This document shows, in pieces, positions 9,298-19,076 of a stretch of 64,000 nt of DNA. The first letter of the stretch is position 1. Each line of letters begins with the position of its first letter. The DNA comes from Krasilnikovia cinnamomea (GTDB taxonomy: Bacteria > Actinomycetota > Actinomycetes > Mycobacteriales > Micromonosporaceae), in assembly GCF_004217545.1 (NCBI RefSeq), contig NZ_SHKY01000001.1, positions 992,001 to 1,056,000 of the forward strand, given 5' to 3'. Made by a program: the position numbers and the translations under genes. The notes under the pieces were generated by a model. The model was not told where the DNA came from and did no database searches. It saw only the letters and a list, made by a program, of their open reading frames with translations.

Positions 9298-10463
9298 CCG
9301 ATCCTGACCACCGGGAGCGACTGCGCCGCTGGCGGCTCGTGCTCGGCGGCCCGGCCGAGGACTCCCTCGGCGCCGCCACCGGCCGCGACGGCGCCATGGA
9401 CGCCGCGCTGGCCGCGCTGTACGACGCCCCCGAGGACGGCGACGGTGACCGGCGCGCGGGCCGCGCGGGCGGGCTCGGCGGTTCCGCCCCCCGCGTCGCG
9501 CGCTGGCTCGGCGACATCCGGGAGTACTTCCCCAGCACGGTGGTGCAGGTCATGCAGGCCGACGCGATCGAGCGGCTGGAGCTGACCCGGCTGCTGCTGG
9601 AGCCGGAGATGCTGGCGGCGGTGGAGCCCGACGTGCACCTCGTGGGCACCCTGCTGTCGCTCAACCGGGTCATGCCCGCCGAGGCCAAGCAGGCGGCCCG
9701 GCGGGTGGTCCGCACGGTCGTCGACGACCTGGAGCGGCGCCTCGCCCAGCGCACCCGCGCGGCGGTCGCGGGCGCGCTGAACCGGGCGGCCCGGATCCGC
9801 CGTCCCCGGCACGCCGACATCGACTGGGACCGTACGATCCGCGCGAATCTGCGGCACTACCAGGTGGCACATCGGACGGTGATCCCGCAGCGGCTGATCG
9901 GCTACGGCCGCCGCGCCTCGGCGGTGCACCGCGACGTCGTGCTCTGCGTCGACCAGTCCGGCTCGATGGCCTCCTCGGTGGTCTTCGCGGGGGTGTTCGC
10001 GGCCGTGCTCGCCTCGGTGCGGTCCCTGCGGACCTCGCTGGTGGTCTTCGACACCGCGGTGGTCGACCTGACGGAGCAGCTCAGCGATCCGGTCGAGGTG
10101 CTGTTCGGCACCCAACTGGGCGGTGGCACGGACATCAACCGGGCGCTGGCGTACACCCGGCAACTCGTCACGCGGCCCCGGGACACCATCGTGGTGCTGG
10201 TCAGCGACCTGTACGAGGGCGGCTCCCGGGAACAGATGCTGCGCCGGGTGGCGGAGTTGACCACCGCCGGGGTGCAGGTGGTGGCGCTGCTGGCGCTCTC
10301 GGACGAGGGGGCTCCGGCGTACGACCACGAGAACGCGGCGGCGCTCGCGGCGCTCGGGGTCCCCGCGTTCGCCTGCACGCCGGACGCGTTCCCGGAGCTG
10401 ATGGCGGCGGCGATCGAGCGGCGCGACCTCGTGGCGTTCGCCCAACGCCACACTATGGGCTAA
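9294..10463 (+). CDS. vWA-domain protein (YehP-like)
   Basis: This 389-aa protein has a C-terminal von Willebrand A domain with an intact MIDAS. DQSGSM (~residues 220-225) is the DxSxS element, [10 protein letters not shown] supplies the threonine, and LVSDLYEGG supplies the third aspartate. The N-terminal half is helical. There is no signal peptide, so it is cytoplasmic. A GGAGG ribosome-binding site precedes ATG 9294. Metal-dependent vWA proteins couple to MoxR ATPases as client adaptors, so this is the probable partner of the ATPase encoded at 5975. Confidence 0.9.
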   Translation: MTDPDHRERLRRWRLVLGGPAEDSLGAATGRDGAMDAALAALYDAPEDGDGDRRAGRAGGLGGSAPRVARWLGDIREYFPSTVVQVMQADAIERLELTRLLLEPEMLAAVEPDVHLVGTLLSLNRVMPAEAKQAARRVVRTVVDDLERRLAQRTRAAVAGALNRAARIRRPRHADIDWDRTIRANLRHYQVAHRTVIPQRLIGYGRRASAVHRDVVLCVDQSGSMASSVVFAGVFAAVLASVRSLRTSLVVFDTAVVDLTEQLSDPVEVLFGTQLGGGTDINRALAYTRQLVTRPRDTIVVLVSDLYEGGSREQMLRRVAELTTAGVQVVALLALSDEGAPAYDHENAAALAALGVPAFACTPDAFPELMAAAIERRDLVAFAQRHTMG

Positions 10464-10515
10464 ATCAGTGTCTACTGTGCATGCGATGTCGAACCGACCG
10501 GCAGAGGGGATCACC

Positions 10516-10956
10516 ATGCCATTGACCGGAGAGTACGAACCCAGCCCTACGGACTGGGCCCGCAAACAGGCCGAGTCGTACGAGGAGACCGGCGGCGCCG
10601 AGGCCGGCACCCTCCGGGGCCTGCCCGTCGTGGTGCTGACCTCGGTGGGGGCCAGGACCGGCAAGCTGCGCAAGACCCCGCTCATGCGGGTGGAGCACGA
10701 CGGCCGGTACGCGGTGGTCGGCTCGCTGGGCGGCGCCCCGAAGCACCCGGTGTGGGTGTACAACGTGCGCAAGCACCCGCGGGTGGAGTTGCAGGACGGC
10801 GCCGACCGGCGCGACTATCTCGCACACGAGACCGAAGGCGCGGAGCGCGACCAGTGGTGGGAACGGGCGGTCGCCGCGTTCCCCGACTACGCGGATTACC
10901 AGCGCAAGACCGAGCGGGTCATCCCGGTGTTCGTGCTCACTCCCGCCACGGACTGA
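10516..10956 (+). CDS. Deazaflavin (F420)-dependent nitroreductase-family protein
   Basis: This 146-aa protein matches the DDN/DUF385 split-barrel family in length and motifs ([47 protein letters not shown]). Members bind reduced F420 and reduce varied substrates. ATG 10516 is chosen over upstream in-frame starts at 10468 and 10486 because AGAGGGG lies 6-7 nt before it and the product then has the family length. It stands 52 nt after the vWA gene. The substrate is unknown. Confidence 0.88.
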   Translation: MPLTGEYEPSPTDWARKQAESYEETGGAEAGTLRGLPVVVLTSVGARTGKLRKTPLMRVEHDGRYAVVGSLGGAPKHPVWVYNVRKHPRVELQDGADRRDYLAHETEGAERDQWWERAVAAFPDYADYQRKTERVIPVFVLTPATD

Positions 10957-11050
10957 CCGGCGGGAGGCGCCCGGCGCCGGGTGCCCGTCTGCTCCGCCGT
11001 GGTCAGAGACCTGCGAAAACGGGATGCCGCTTCGGCCATCCTGGTCGATC

Positions 11051-12235
11051 ATGGAAGGCATGCGTGCCCCCCACCAGACCGTCGACCGGCCAGGCGGCCG
11101 CGCCGTGGAACAGGCGGTCAACCCGTCCGCGTCCACCGGCGCCGCCGCCCGGTCGCGCGCGCCCGGCGCGGTGCCGGTGTCCGGCAGCCTCGACGACGCC
11201 GACCGGCTGGTGGACGTGGTGGACCTGCTGGCCCTCGACGCGTTCACGACCGGGCGGGAGCCGTTCGGCCGGACCAGCACGCTGGAGAACGTCCGGGCGG
11301 ATGCCCCGCTCAGCACCGACGACGCCCGCGTCGTGCGGGACGCGGGCGAGGAGGACATCCACGGCCGCCTCGCCGTGGGTGACGGGTGGACCCTGCACGT
11401 GATCCGGTGGCCGCAGAGCCGGCGCGCCCGGGTGACCGTCACCGCGACCACCGCGGAACTGGCCGAGCGCGTGCTGGCGAGCGTGACCGAGGGCGCGGTG
11501 GAGCCGCCCGCGCCCGCGGCCGACACCGTACCGATCGGCTTCTGGCATTTCGGCCAGCACGGGCCGCGCCGGGTGCCGCGCGAGATCGACGCGGCCGGGT
11601 GGCAGCGGATCCGACACAACTACGCGAGCCCGGTGGCCCGCACCCTCGAGCAGCTCATGGCCCTGGACGGCACGTCGATCAACGGCCGCCTGCTGCTCCT
11701 GCACGGGGAACCGGGCACGGGTAAGACCACGGCCCTGCGGGCGCTGGCCCAGCAGTGGCGTTCCTGGTGCCAGGTGGACTGTGTGCTGGATCCGGAGCGG
11801 CTGTTCAGCGATCCCGCGTATCTGATGAGTGTCGCGTTGGGCGGCGGGGACGACGACGAGCCGCGCTGGCGGCTGCTGATGCTGGAGGACTGCGACGAGC
11901 TGATCAGCGGCCAGGCCAAGGCGAACGCCGGGCAGTCGCTGTCGCGGCTGCTCAACCTGACCGACGGGCTGCTCGGCCAGGGCCGCCACGCACTCATCGC
12001 GATCACCACGAACGAGGACCTGGCGTCGCTGCATCCGGCCGTCGTGCGTCCGGGCCGCTGCCTGGCCAGCATCGAGGTCGGCCGGTTGCCGTACGCCGAG
12101 GCGGTCACCTGGCTGGGCCGCCCGACGGGCATCGGCCCGGACGGCGCCACCCTGGCCGAACTGTACGCGCTGCGCGCCGACGCCCGGCCCTTCACGGTCA
12201 CCGCGGCACCGCCCGCGACCGGCCTCTACCTCTGA
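11051..12235 (+). CDS. AAA-family ATPase with DUF5925-like N-terminus
   Basis: This protein has a ~200-residue N-terminal region of DUF5925 type. An AAA core follows with Walker A GEPGTGKTT (~residue 218), Walker B RLLMLEDCDE (~275), and a sensor ITTNEDLASLHPAVVRPGRC resembling the second region of homology. It is probably a cytoplasmic remodelling ATPase; the client is unknown. The start is uncertain: ATG 11024, 11051 and 11060 are all in frame and none has a good ribosome-binding site. It converges on the multicopper oxidase gene with only 7 nt between stops. Confidence 0.8.
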   Translation: MEGMRAPHQTVDRPGGRAVEQAVNPSASTGAAARSRAPGAVPVSGSLDDADRLVDVVDLLALDAFTTGREPFGRTSTLENVRADAPLSTDDARVVRDAGEEDIHGRLAVGDGWTLHVIRWPQSRRARVTVTATTAELAERVLASVTEGAVEPPAPAADTVPIGFWHFGQHGPRRVPREIDAAGWQRIRHNYASPVARTLEQLMALDGTSINGRLLLLHGEPGTGKTTALRALAQQWRSWCQVDCVLDPERLFSDPAYLMSVALGGGDDDEPRWRLLMLEDCDELISGQAKANAGQSLSRLLNLTDGLLGQGRHALIAITTNEDLASLHPAVVRPGRCLASIEVGRLPYAEAVTWLGRPTGIGPDGATLAELYALRADARPFTVTAAPPATGLYL

Positions 12236-12242
12236 GTCAGCC

Positions 12243-13667
12243 CTACTCGGGCTGGTTGCCGGCCGCCCCACCGACCCGGTACGGCGTGCTCACGCCGTGG
12301 TAGGCGAGGTGGGCCAGCAGCCCCTCCGCCGCGTGCTGCAGGTTGTGGCAGTGATCAACCCAGATGCCCGGATTGTCCGCGACGAACGCGATCTCGTACG
12401 TCTCGTCGTCGCCCACGTCGAGGGAGTCCACCCACCACGGGCTGCCGGTGGCCGCGGCCCCGTTGCGGCTGAGCACCACGGCGTGATGGCCGTGCAGGTG
12501 CATGGGGTGCACCTCACCGCTGGTGTTCGCGATCGTCATCCGCACGACGTCGCCGGTGGTGACCATGAACATCGGCAGGTCCGGGAACAGGTGCCCGTTG
12601 ACCGTCCACCACAGACCGGGGCGGCCGTCGAGGAACCCGGGGCGGCGGCCGACCTCGTACCGGAAGACCCGGGTGGCCTTGGCGGGGTCGAAGCCGAGCG
12701 GGGCGGGCGTGCCGTAGCCGAGCAGGTCGAGGGTGGCCCGCGGCTGCGCCGTGGCGGGCGCGTCCGGGCCGGGGCCGACGACCAGCGCCGTGCCCGCACC
12801 CACCTCGACCCGGGCTCCGGTGTCCGGCACGGTGAACGCCACGTCGATCCGGCCGCCCGCGGTGACGAGCACGGCGGTGTCCGAGACCGGTGTCGGCTCG
12901 TGCACGTCCCGCCCGTCCACCGCCTCCACCCGGTACGCGGCGCCGCTCACCCAGACCCGGATCGGCCCGGCGTCGGTGTTGATGACCCGGGCGCGCACGC
13001 TGACGCCGGGCCGGGCGGCGAGGTGGCCCACTCCCGGGCGCCCGTTGACCGTGCGCCGCCCGCCGTACGTGTGCACCGCGACGACCGGGTCCGCGTCGAA
13101 CCCCGGCTGGGGCGCCGGGGCGGGCGTGACCACCAGCGCGCCGAACAGCCCCAGCCGGACCTGCTCGTGGCCGACCTGATGGGAGTGGTACCAGTAGGTT
13201 CCCGCGTCGCGGACGACGAACCGGTACACGTGGGACCCGCCGCGCGGCACCGCGTCCTGGGTGACGCCCGCGACGCCGTCCTCGGCGTTGGGCACGTCCA
13301 CCCCGTGCCAGTGCAGGGTGACCCCGTCCGGCACGGACTCGTTGACCAGCCGGACCTCGACGAGCTGACCCTGCCGGGCCCGGATCTCCGGTCCGGGCGA
13401 CACGTGGTTGAGCGTGTACCCGGCCCCTTCCCGGCGCGCGGTGAGGGCGACCGACACGTCGGCGGGGCCGGATGGGCCGGTCAGGTCGGTGACGCTCAGG
13501 CCACCGGCGTGCCCGTGGCCGGGCGGGCCGCCACCGTCGTCGGGATACCCCATGGCGGCCATGTCGTAGCTGTCCGGCACGAGGCTGCGCTGCCAGAACC
13601 AGCCGAGCGGCCCGAGCACGGCCAGGGCCGCCACCACGGCGACGACGAGGCGCAGGCGGGCGGACAC
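12243..13667 (-). CDS. Membrane-anchored multicopper oxidase
   Basis: About 474 aa with an N-terminal signal/anchor helix (LRLVVAVVAALAVLGPLGWFW). All four copper motifs are present: HWHG, HSHQ, HPMHLHGHH and HCHNLQHAAEGL. In the last motif the axial position is Leu rather than Met. It should oxidise a metal or phenolic substrate outside the cell, reducing O2 to water. GTG 13667 lies 7 nt after the upstream gene's stop. GTG 13709 is also in frame but would overlap that gene by 35 bp. It is co-transcribed with the small membrane protein encoded upstream. Confidence 0.9.
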   Translation of the reverse strand: MSARLRLVVAVVAALAVLGPLGWFWQRSLVPDSYDMAAMGYPDDGGGPPGHGHAGGLSVTDLTGPSGPADVSVALTARREGAGYTLNHVSPGPEIRARQGQLVEVRLVNESVPDGVTLHWHGVDVPNAEDGVAGVTQDAVPRGGSHVYRFVVRDAGTYWYHSHQVGHEQVRLGLFGALVVTPAPAPQPGFDADPVVAVHTYGGRRTVNGRPGVGHLAARPGVSVRARVINTDAGPIRVWVSGAAYRVEAVDGRDVHEPTPVSDTAVLVTAGGRIDVAFTVPDTGARVEVGAGTALVVGPGPDAPATAQPRATLDLLGYGTPAPLGFDPAKATRVFRYEVGRRPGFLDGRPGLWWTVNGHLFPDLPMFMVTTGDVVRMTIANTSGEVHPMHLHGHHAVVLSRNGAAATGSPWWVDSLDVGDDETYEIAFVADNPGIWVDHCHNLQHAAEGLLAHLAYHGVSTPYRVGGAAGNQPE

Positions 13668-13674
13668 GGCCCGG

Positions 13675-14103
13675 TCAGGCCGGGGTGGCCGGGGCGGCCG
13701 CGGCCTCACCGGCGCGGCGCGCCTTGGCGGCGGCGACCGAGGCCACCCCCGCCACCGCGAACGCGTTGATCCCGTGCAGCAGGCCCACGAACGGCGCGGA
13801 CGCCCCGGCGGTGCCCAGCACCACCTGGAGCAGGACCACGCCGAGGGTGATCGCGGCCCACATCACCCCGCCGGGCACCTTGGCGAAGAACGCGACCACG
13901 AGCAGCAGCACCGCGATCGTGGGCAGCACCATCATGCCGATGACCTCGTGCGCCTCGTGGCCGCCGTTCAGCGTGTTCTTGTCGAACACGCCGCCGGAGT
14001 CGGTGTCGTGCAGGACCGCGAACCAGGCGTACGCGACGGTGGCGGCCTGGACCACGACGCCGACGGCGATCAGCAGGGCCAGGACCCGGTAGGCGGTGCG
14101 CAT
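13675..14103 (-). CDS. Small four-helix membrane protein (DUF6220-like)
   Basis: This 142-aa protein has four predicted membrane helices (VLALLIAVGVVVQAATVAYAWF, VIGMMVLPTIAVLLLVVAFF, MWAAITLGVVLLQVVLGTAG, LLHGINAFAVAGVASVAAA). Conserved His residues (GGHEAHEV, LLHGINA) could hold heme or metal. It resembles DUF6220 family proteins; that assignment is from memory. ATG 14103 has a strong GGAGG ribosome-binding site. It is the first gene of a two-gene unit with the multicopper oxidase, so it may assist in electron or copper handling. Confidence 0.7.
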   Translation of the reverse strand: MRTAYRVLALLIAVGVVVQAATVAYAWFAVLHDTDSGGVFDKNTLNGGHEAHEVIGMMVLPTIAVLLLVVAFFAKVPGGVMWAAITLGVVLLQVVLGTAGASAPFVGLLHGINAFAVAGVASVAAAKARRAGEAAAAPATPA

Positions 14104-14213
14104 CTGCGCCTCCTGTGCAGCGGCGGGACGAGACCGGCACAGGCTAGTGGATGCCGCCGCGCCGCCCGGGCACGCCCCGGCGTGGCGTGGTCAGCGACGC
14201 GGCGGCCGAGCGT

Positions 14214-15431
14214 TCAGTCCAGCGCGTCGAGCGTGATGGACGCCTGCGCCGGCGCCCCGTCGTGCACGAGCGACTCGTGGGCGCCGACGTCGTCGAAGGC
14301 GAACGCGTACGCCCGGCCGTCCACCATCTGCGCGTGCACCAGGCGGGCGTACTCGTTGGTGACGGCGTCGGCGTAGAACCCGCCCGCCTCGGTGTACGGC
14401 TGGTCCGCGCTGGACAGCAGCGTGCCGCGGTTGTATCCGGCGCACAGGGTTCGCGAGATGGGACCGCGGACCAGGTCGTTGGGGGCGTCGAGTTGCTTGT
14501 AGCAGCCGAGGATGCTGTCGGAGTCCGGCCTGCCGAAGGTGGTGACGACCTGCCCGGCCGCGTTCGTGAACGTCATGACGTCGCCGGTGACCCGGCCGTA
14601 GTACTCGATCTCGGGCGACTGGGCGAACGGGGCGACGGTCAGGGTCTGTCCGCGGTACCGGGCCCAGACCCGGTTAACGTAGTCGTCCAGCAGGGTGCGG
14701 GGCAGGTCGCCGGCCTCGATGCCGTGGCCGGGCGCCACGGCCCGCAGGACGGTGCCGTCGGCGCGGGTACGGATCAGGCCCGCCCACCCGCCGGGCAGGC
14801 CCCGCAGTGCGGCGAAGAACGCCTGGTAGCCGCCGGGCTTGAGCCGTCCGGTGCTGAGGGTGGTGCCGTCGGCCCTGGTGAGCCCGACCGAGTACGGGGC
14901 GGAGAACATGTCGACCTGGGTGCTGTTGATCCACAGGCCGTCGTCGTTGAGGGTGTATTCCGTCCAGTTGAACAGGATGTCCGCGTTGGGGTCGGTCGGG
15001 CTCTGCACCGCGGGCTGGACGAGGCCGCCGGTGGCGAGCCGGAAGACGAGCTTGCGGCCGTACGAGAAGTAGACCCGGCCGGAGAACTTCGGCATCCGGA
15101 TCGTGAGGCTGGCGCCGTCGGCGGGTCCGGCGATCGAGGCGTCCGGTGCGTCCACGGGCGGTGAGCCGCCACCGGGCCAGGGGTGGAAGGTGCCGTTCGC
15201 GTCGGCCCAGCCCTGTTGGCCGGTGCTGAGCAGGGTGCCGATGTTGTAGACGTACACGTGTTCGCCGCGACCGGAGTGGTTGGCGATGGTCAGCGGGATC
15301 GTGTCGGCCGTGACCGCGGCCTCGGCGCCGGTCGTCGGGATGGCCGTGACGACGGCGCTGACACCGACCGCGAGTGCGGCGGCGACGGCCGCGAGGCGGC
15401 GTCGGCGGGGCTGGCGAGGTTGCTCGAACAC
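14214..15431 (-). CDS. Secreted beta-1,3-glucanase, GH64-like
   Basis: This 405-aa protein starts at GTG 15431 behind a GGGGG ribosome-binding site and has a classical signal peptide (RRRR then LAAVAAALAVGVSAVVTAIPTTGAEA). The mature part has the GH64/thaumatin-like pattern (IPLTIANHSGRGEHVYVYNIG, GRVYFSYGRKLVFRL, ILFNWTEYTLND, RTLCAGYNRGTLL). GH64 enzymes release laminari-oligosaccharides from beta-1,3-glucan. An in-frame ATG at 15542 would place the 14-bp operator inside the gene, which argues against it. A single transcription unit is likely. Confidence 0.82.
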   Translation of the reverse strand: MFEQPRQPRRRRLAAVAAALAVGVSAVVTAIPTTGAEAAVTADTIPLTIANHSGRGEHVYVYNIGTLLSTGQQGWADANGTFHPWPGGGSPPVDAPDASIAGPADGASLTIRMPKFSGRVYFSYGRKLVFRLATGGLVQPAVQSPTDPNADILFNWTEYTLNDDGLWINSTQVDMFSAPYSVGLTRADGTTLSTGRLKPGGYQAFFAALRGLPGGWAGLIRTRADGTVLRAVAPGHGIEAGDLPRTLLDDYVNRVWARYRGQTLTVAPFAQSPEIEYYGRVTGDVMTFTNAAGQVVTTFGRPDSDSILGCYKQLDAPNDLVRGPISRTLCAGYNRGTLLSSADQPYTEAGGFYADAVTNEYARLVHAQMVDGRAYAFAFDDVGAHESLVHDGAPAQASITLDALD

Positions 15432-15508
15432 GGTGGAACCCCCTGGCAACGTCGGGTCCGCCGGCGCGGGGACGGCGCCGGCGGTGGCGGGACGGTGCTT
15501 CACGGCCG

Positions 15509-15522
15509 TGAGAGCGCTCTCA
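15509..15522. promoter_or_regulatory. LacI-family operator upstream of the glucanase
   Basis: TGAGAGCGCTCTCA is a perfect 14-bp palindrome about 80 bp before the glucanase start. It closely resembles the TGGGAGCGCTCCCA site bound by CebR/CelR-type LacI regulators of actinobacterial glucan and cellulose genes. Sugar-induced expression of the glucanase is inferred. No LacI gene is in the window. Confidence 0.65.
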
Positions 15523-15769
15523 GCATCCGTGGAGTAAGTCATGCTTGTCAATGCTGCGTTAACGCCAGATTGCGGAATGCGATCGGACGGAACCGCACTT
15601 TCGGGTTGATCCCGCCCGGCAACACGCCGCCTCCGCAGGTGGGGCGTCAGATGAGCGTCCCGGCGGCGGCTACCCTCGGTGGCGACGGCGCGCGAGTACG
15701 CGCCGACCACCGCCGGCCCGACGCCGCGCCCGCGGGCAGCCCGCACACCTGCCAGGAGGCTTCTTCCGC

Positions 15770-16924
15770 ATGGCCAGCAAGCCCGCGTCCAGCCGACGCT
15801 CCCTCTGGATCGCGACGGGCACGGTGGTCCTCGCACTGCTCGGGCTGGGCGCGGCGACCGCCGTGCAGACGAGAGCCGAGACCAACCACACGGCACCGGC
15901 GCCCCCACCGGTCACCCGCGTCCCCGCGCAACCCCCGGCCGCCTCCACACCGACCGGTGGGCCCGTCACCACCCCGCCGGAGCGCTCGGCGCGCACCCTG
16001 GTGGCCCTCCCGAGGGCCGCGGGCGCCTGGCCCGGACCGAACGGCCTGTCCGGCGTGAACGGCGACCCCGTACTGGACGCCGCGAGCGTGGCGCAGTTCT
16101 GCTCCGCCCGTGGCCGGGCCTGCCGGGTCGCGCAGACCTACACCGACCGGACCACCTACGAGACCATGACCAGCGGCACCGGTTGGACGTTCGAGTACTT
16201 CGCCAACTTCGACGGTGTGCTGGTCATCTCGCAGGGCCTGGTGCCGATCGGCGGCGAGGCCGCGCTGCCCGCCTGCGCGCGGGGCGAGTTCGACGAGTCC
16301 TGGCGCAACTTCGGCAATCTCATGGTCCAGCACGGCCGCGGTGACTCGATCGTACGGTTGGGGTGGGAGTTCAACGAGCGCACGAGCCCGTGGGGGGCGA
16401 CCGACGCGCAGACCTGGATCGCCTGTTACCGCCACGCCGCCGACGCCATTCGCGCCACGAACCCCGCCGTGCTGTTCGACTGGACCATCAACGCGCACAG
16501 CACGCCGCGCCACCTCTGCGGTGGCCTGAGCACGAACTGCTACCCGGGCGACGAGTACGTCGACATCATCGGCATCGACAACTACGACCACTATCCGTGG
16601 TCGCCCACGAAGGCGGACTTCGACCGCGTCGCCGCGCGCCCCGAGGGCCTCACCTGGCTGTACGAGTTCGCGCTGCGCCACGGCAAGCCGTTCGCGGTGG
16701 GTGAGTGGGGCGTGGTGCCGACCGGGGACGCCGGAAAGGAGAACCCGGAGTTCGTGCGCTGGATGCATGAATGGTTCGCGGCGCGAGCGCCCCATCTGGC
16801 CTATGAGGCGTATTTCTCCAACTGTGACGCCGGAGGTGTCCAGTCCAGCCTGTTCCGGGTGGACCCACGCTGCACGGGCAATCCGGGCTCGGCCAAGGTC
16901 TACCGGGGACTGTTCGGCCCCTAA
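15770..16924 (+). CDS. Secreted or anchored GH26-like glycoside hydrolase
   Basis: This 384-aa protein has an N-terminal hydrophobic segment (LWIATGTVVLALLGLGAATAV), a Pro/Thr-rich linker (~residues 40-75), and a catalytic barrel. Candidate catalytic glutamates are in VRLGWEFNE (~residue 201) and FAVGEWG (~310), the spacing expected for clan GH-A enzymes such as GH26 mannanases. YVDIIGIDNYDHYPW supports this fold. The substrate is inferred to be a beta-glycan. ATG 15770 follows GGAGGC 9 nt upstream. It is divergent from the GH64 gene. Confidence 0.75.
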   Translation: MASKPASSRRSLWIATGTVVLALLGLGAATAVQTRAETNHTAPAPPPVTRVPAQPPAASTPTGGPVTTPPERSARTLVALPRAAGAWPGPNGLSGVNGDPVLDAASVAQFCSARGRACRVAQTYTDRTTYETMTSGTGWTFEYFANFDGVLVISQGLVPIGGEAALPACARGEFDESWRNFGNLMVQHGRGDSIVRLGWEFNERTSPWGATDAQTWIACYRHAADAIRATNPAVLFDWTINAHSTPRHLCGGLSTNCYPGDEYVDIIGIDNYDHYPWSPTKADFDRVAARPEGLTWLYEFALRHGKPFAVGEWGVVPTGDAGKENPEFVRWMHEWFAARAPHLAYEAYFSNCDAGGVQSSLFRVDPRCTGNPGSAKVYRGLFGP

Positions 16925-17073
16925 AAAGGTACAAATCTAATCAAGTTCATCACTCTCCGCATTTGTCCGGAATAGCCGAGTTAGGCTCCGAGCGAGATGG
17001 CCCGGTGACGCCGCTGCGCGCGCGGGCCCACCCATCCATGAGCGGTTCACAGAAACCGTAGGAGGACCCTCGC

Positions 17074-18948
17074 ATGCGGAAGTCCCAACGTAGGGCCGGC
17101 GCGCACTGGTTACGCGCCGGTATCGCGACAGCGGCGGTGGCCACCGCCGTCTTCGCAACCAGCACCGCCGCCTTCGCGGTCGACGTAACGGTCACCATCA
17201 CCAACTCACCACTGTCCGGACCACTGGGCGGCAGCACCATCAGCTTCACCGGTACCAACGTGTTCAACGGCATCACCACGCCGACCGGACGCGTCACGAC
17301 CCTCGCCACCTGTCCCACCACATTCGGCACCGGCTCGACCGCCACGAGTGTGATCGTGACCGTGACGAAGGACGGGACCACCCCCGCCGACGGTGGTACG
17401 GCAGCCGTGCCCGCCGCGGTCGGATTGGGCAGCTGGCGGCTCTGCCTCTACGCGAGCTCCGCCTCGACGGCGGCCATCGCGGGTCACTCGTCCAACCTGT
17501 ACAGCGTCATTGAAGCCACGACGACCGCGAGCCCGACGAGCGGCGGCTCCGGTCTCGCCACCCCGATCACGCTCTCGAGCACCGACCCGTTCCTGCAGAC
17601 CGTCACCACGCTCGGTGGACTCTTCAGCACCGCGGCGACCTGCCCGGCCCTGTACACGACCACGGGCGTCACCAACGCCACCCCGACGAAGGTCGCGACA
17701 CCCGTGGCGCCGACGCCCGCGAACGGCGCTGCCTCGATAACCGCGCCCGCCACGCTCGCGAACGGCACGTACAGCGTGTGCCTCTACAACGGCACCGCCG
17801 CCAACACGAGCAAGCTCGTCGGCAAGAGCGAAGCTGCCTTCAATGTGCTTCCCGGCGTCGCCATCAATCCGGCCGTCGGGCCGTCGGGCGTAACCACGCC
17901 GATCACCGTCACCGGGTCGACCGCGTTCCTGACCGGGGTCACCGGACAGCCGGGCGTCACGCTCAACCGCAACGGTTGCCCGGGAACGTACGGCGGCGGT
18001 AGCGGCCAGGAGAATGCCACCGGCGTTACCAAGATCACCAACAGCAAGCTCGTCGCCACCGTGCCGGCCACCGTCGCGCTGCTTCCCGGCCCGCCTGCCG
18101 AGACGACCGCGGCGTACAACGTGTGCACCTACGCCGGCTCCGCCGCCGGTGACGTGCTCATCGCGGCCGCGGGCACCTACACGATCGCGCCCAACGTCAC
18201 GCTCGGCATCGTGGGGCCGCCGGCGGTCGCGCCGGTCACGCCGACCGCTGGCCCGGCCCAGGGCGGCAGCACCGTGACCATCAACGGTTCGGGCTTCCCG
18301 ACCGCCCCCGGCGCAGCCGTGAGCGTGTCCCTCGGCGGTAGCCCGCTGACCAACGTGACCGTGGTGTCGTCCAGCGCGATCACCGGCGTCACCACGGCAC
18401 ACGCTCCTGGGCCCGCCACGCTGAGCGTCACCACGGCCGCCGGAACGAAGACCGCGAGCAACGCGTACACGTTCTCGTACGGCATCTCCGTCACGCCGAA
18501 CACGGCCGCGCCCAGCTCGACGGTGTTCCTGGACATCCTGGGCGCCGGATTCTCGGGCCTGACCTTCGGCACCGGCAACCCGACGATCCCGGCGGCTGCC
18601 TCGCCCGCTCCGGCCGACAACGCCCGCGTCTTCCTGGTCGACAACAACGGCTACCGTGCGCCCGGCACGGCGGGCACGCCACCGGCGACCGCGGGTTCCT
18701 GGACGAACGCGCCGGTCCAGGAGTGCACCGGCGTGATCCCGATCAGCGACGCGGAGATCATCTGTTCGCTCGACCTGTCCAACACACTGGACACCGACGG
18801 CACGCAGAACGCTCCGGCGGTGGCCGTGCCGACCGGCACGTACACGGTCATGGTGGTCTCCGACGCCACACCGGGCGCGACCCTGGTCGCGGGCACGGAC
18901 ACGTCGATCATCTCCAGTGGTTCGACGTTCACGGTCTCCTCGTTCTGA
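17074..18948 (+). CDS. Secreted IPT/TIG-repeat protein
   Basis: This 624-aa protein has a signal peptide ending around AFA-VDVTV and a strong TAGGAGGA ribosome-binding site. The mature protein is almost entirely Thr/Gly/Ala/Val-rich Ig-like beta modules. One clear IPT/TIG unit is PTAGPAQGGSTVTINGSGFPT (~390-410). Paired cysteines recur in similar positions of successive modules (ATCP...LCLYA, ATCPAL...VCLYNG, NGCPG...VCTYAG). It is probably a wall-associated or extracellular structural/adhesive protein. Two hairpins follow it. Confidence 0.75.
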   Translation: MRKSQRRAGAHWLRAGIATAAVATAVFATSTAAFAVDVTVTITNSPLSGPLGGSTISFTGTNVFNGITTPTGRVTTLATCPTTFGTGSTATSVIVTVTKDGTTPADGGTAAVPAAVGLGSWRLCLYASSASTAAIAGHSSNLYSVIEATTTASPTSGGSGLATPITLSSTDPFLQTVTTLGGLFSTAATCPALYTTTGVTNATPTKVATPVAPTPANGAASITAPATLANGTYSVCLYNGTAANTSKLVGKSEAAFNVLPGVAINPAVGPSGVTTPITVTGSTAFLTGVTGQPGVTLNRNGCPGTYGGGSGQENATGVTKITNSKLVATVPATVALLPGPPAETTAAYNVCTYAGSAAGDVLIAAAGTYTIAPNVTLGIVGPPAVAPVTPTAGPAQGGSTVTINGSGFPTAPGAAVSVSLGGSPLTNVTVVSSSAITGVTTAHAPGPATLSVTTAAGTKTASNAYTFSYGISVTPNTAAPSSTVFLDILGAGFSGLTFGTGNPTIPAAASPAPADNARVFLVDNNGYRAPGTAGTPPATAGSWTNAPVQECTGVIPISDAEIICSLDLSNTLDTDGTQNAPAVAVPTGTYTVMVVSDATPGATLVAGTDTSIISSGSTFTVSSF

Positions 18949-19013
18949 CCGGTGCACCGCACTGATCGTCTGATCCGAAAGGACGATCGCCTGACCAAGA
19001 AGTGAAGTACCAA

Positions 19014-19045
19014 CGGCGGCCCGGAGCGAGCGCTCCGGGCCGCCG
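19014..19045 (+). terminator. Perfect 15-bp hairpin terminator
   Basis: CGGCGGCCCGGAGCG and its reverse complement are separated by only AG, 65 nt after the IPT/TIG gene. There is no U-tract, as usual in this group. Confidence 0.75.
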
Positions 19046-19076
19046 CCACGTGCCCACCAGGTGCGCGCGACAGAAA

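Noticed and set aside
10468..10515. Longer N-terminus for the F420-type protein (GTG 10468 or ATG 10486)
   Set aside because: The extra residues have no family support, and the clear ribosome-binding site lies before ATG 10516.
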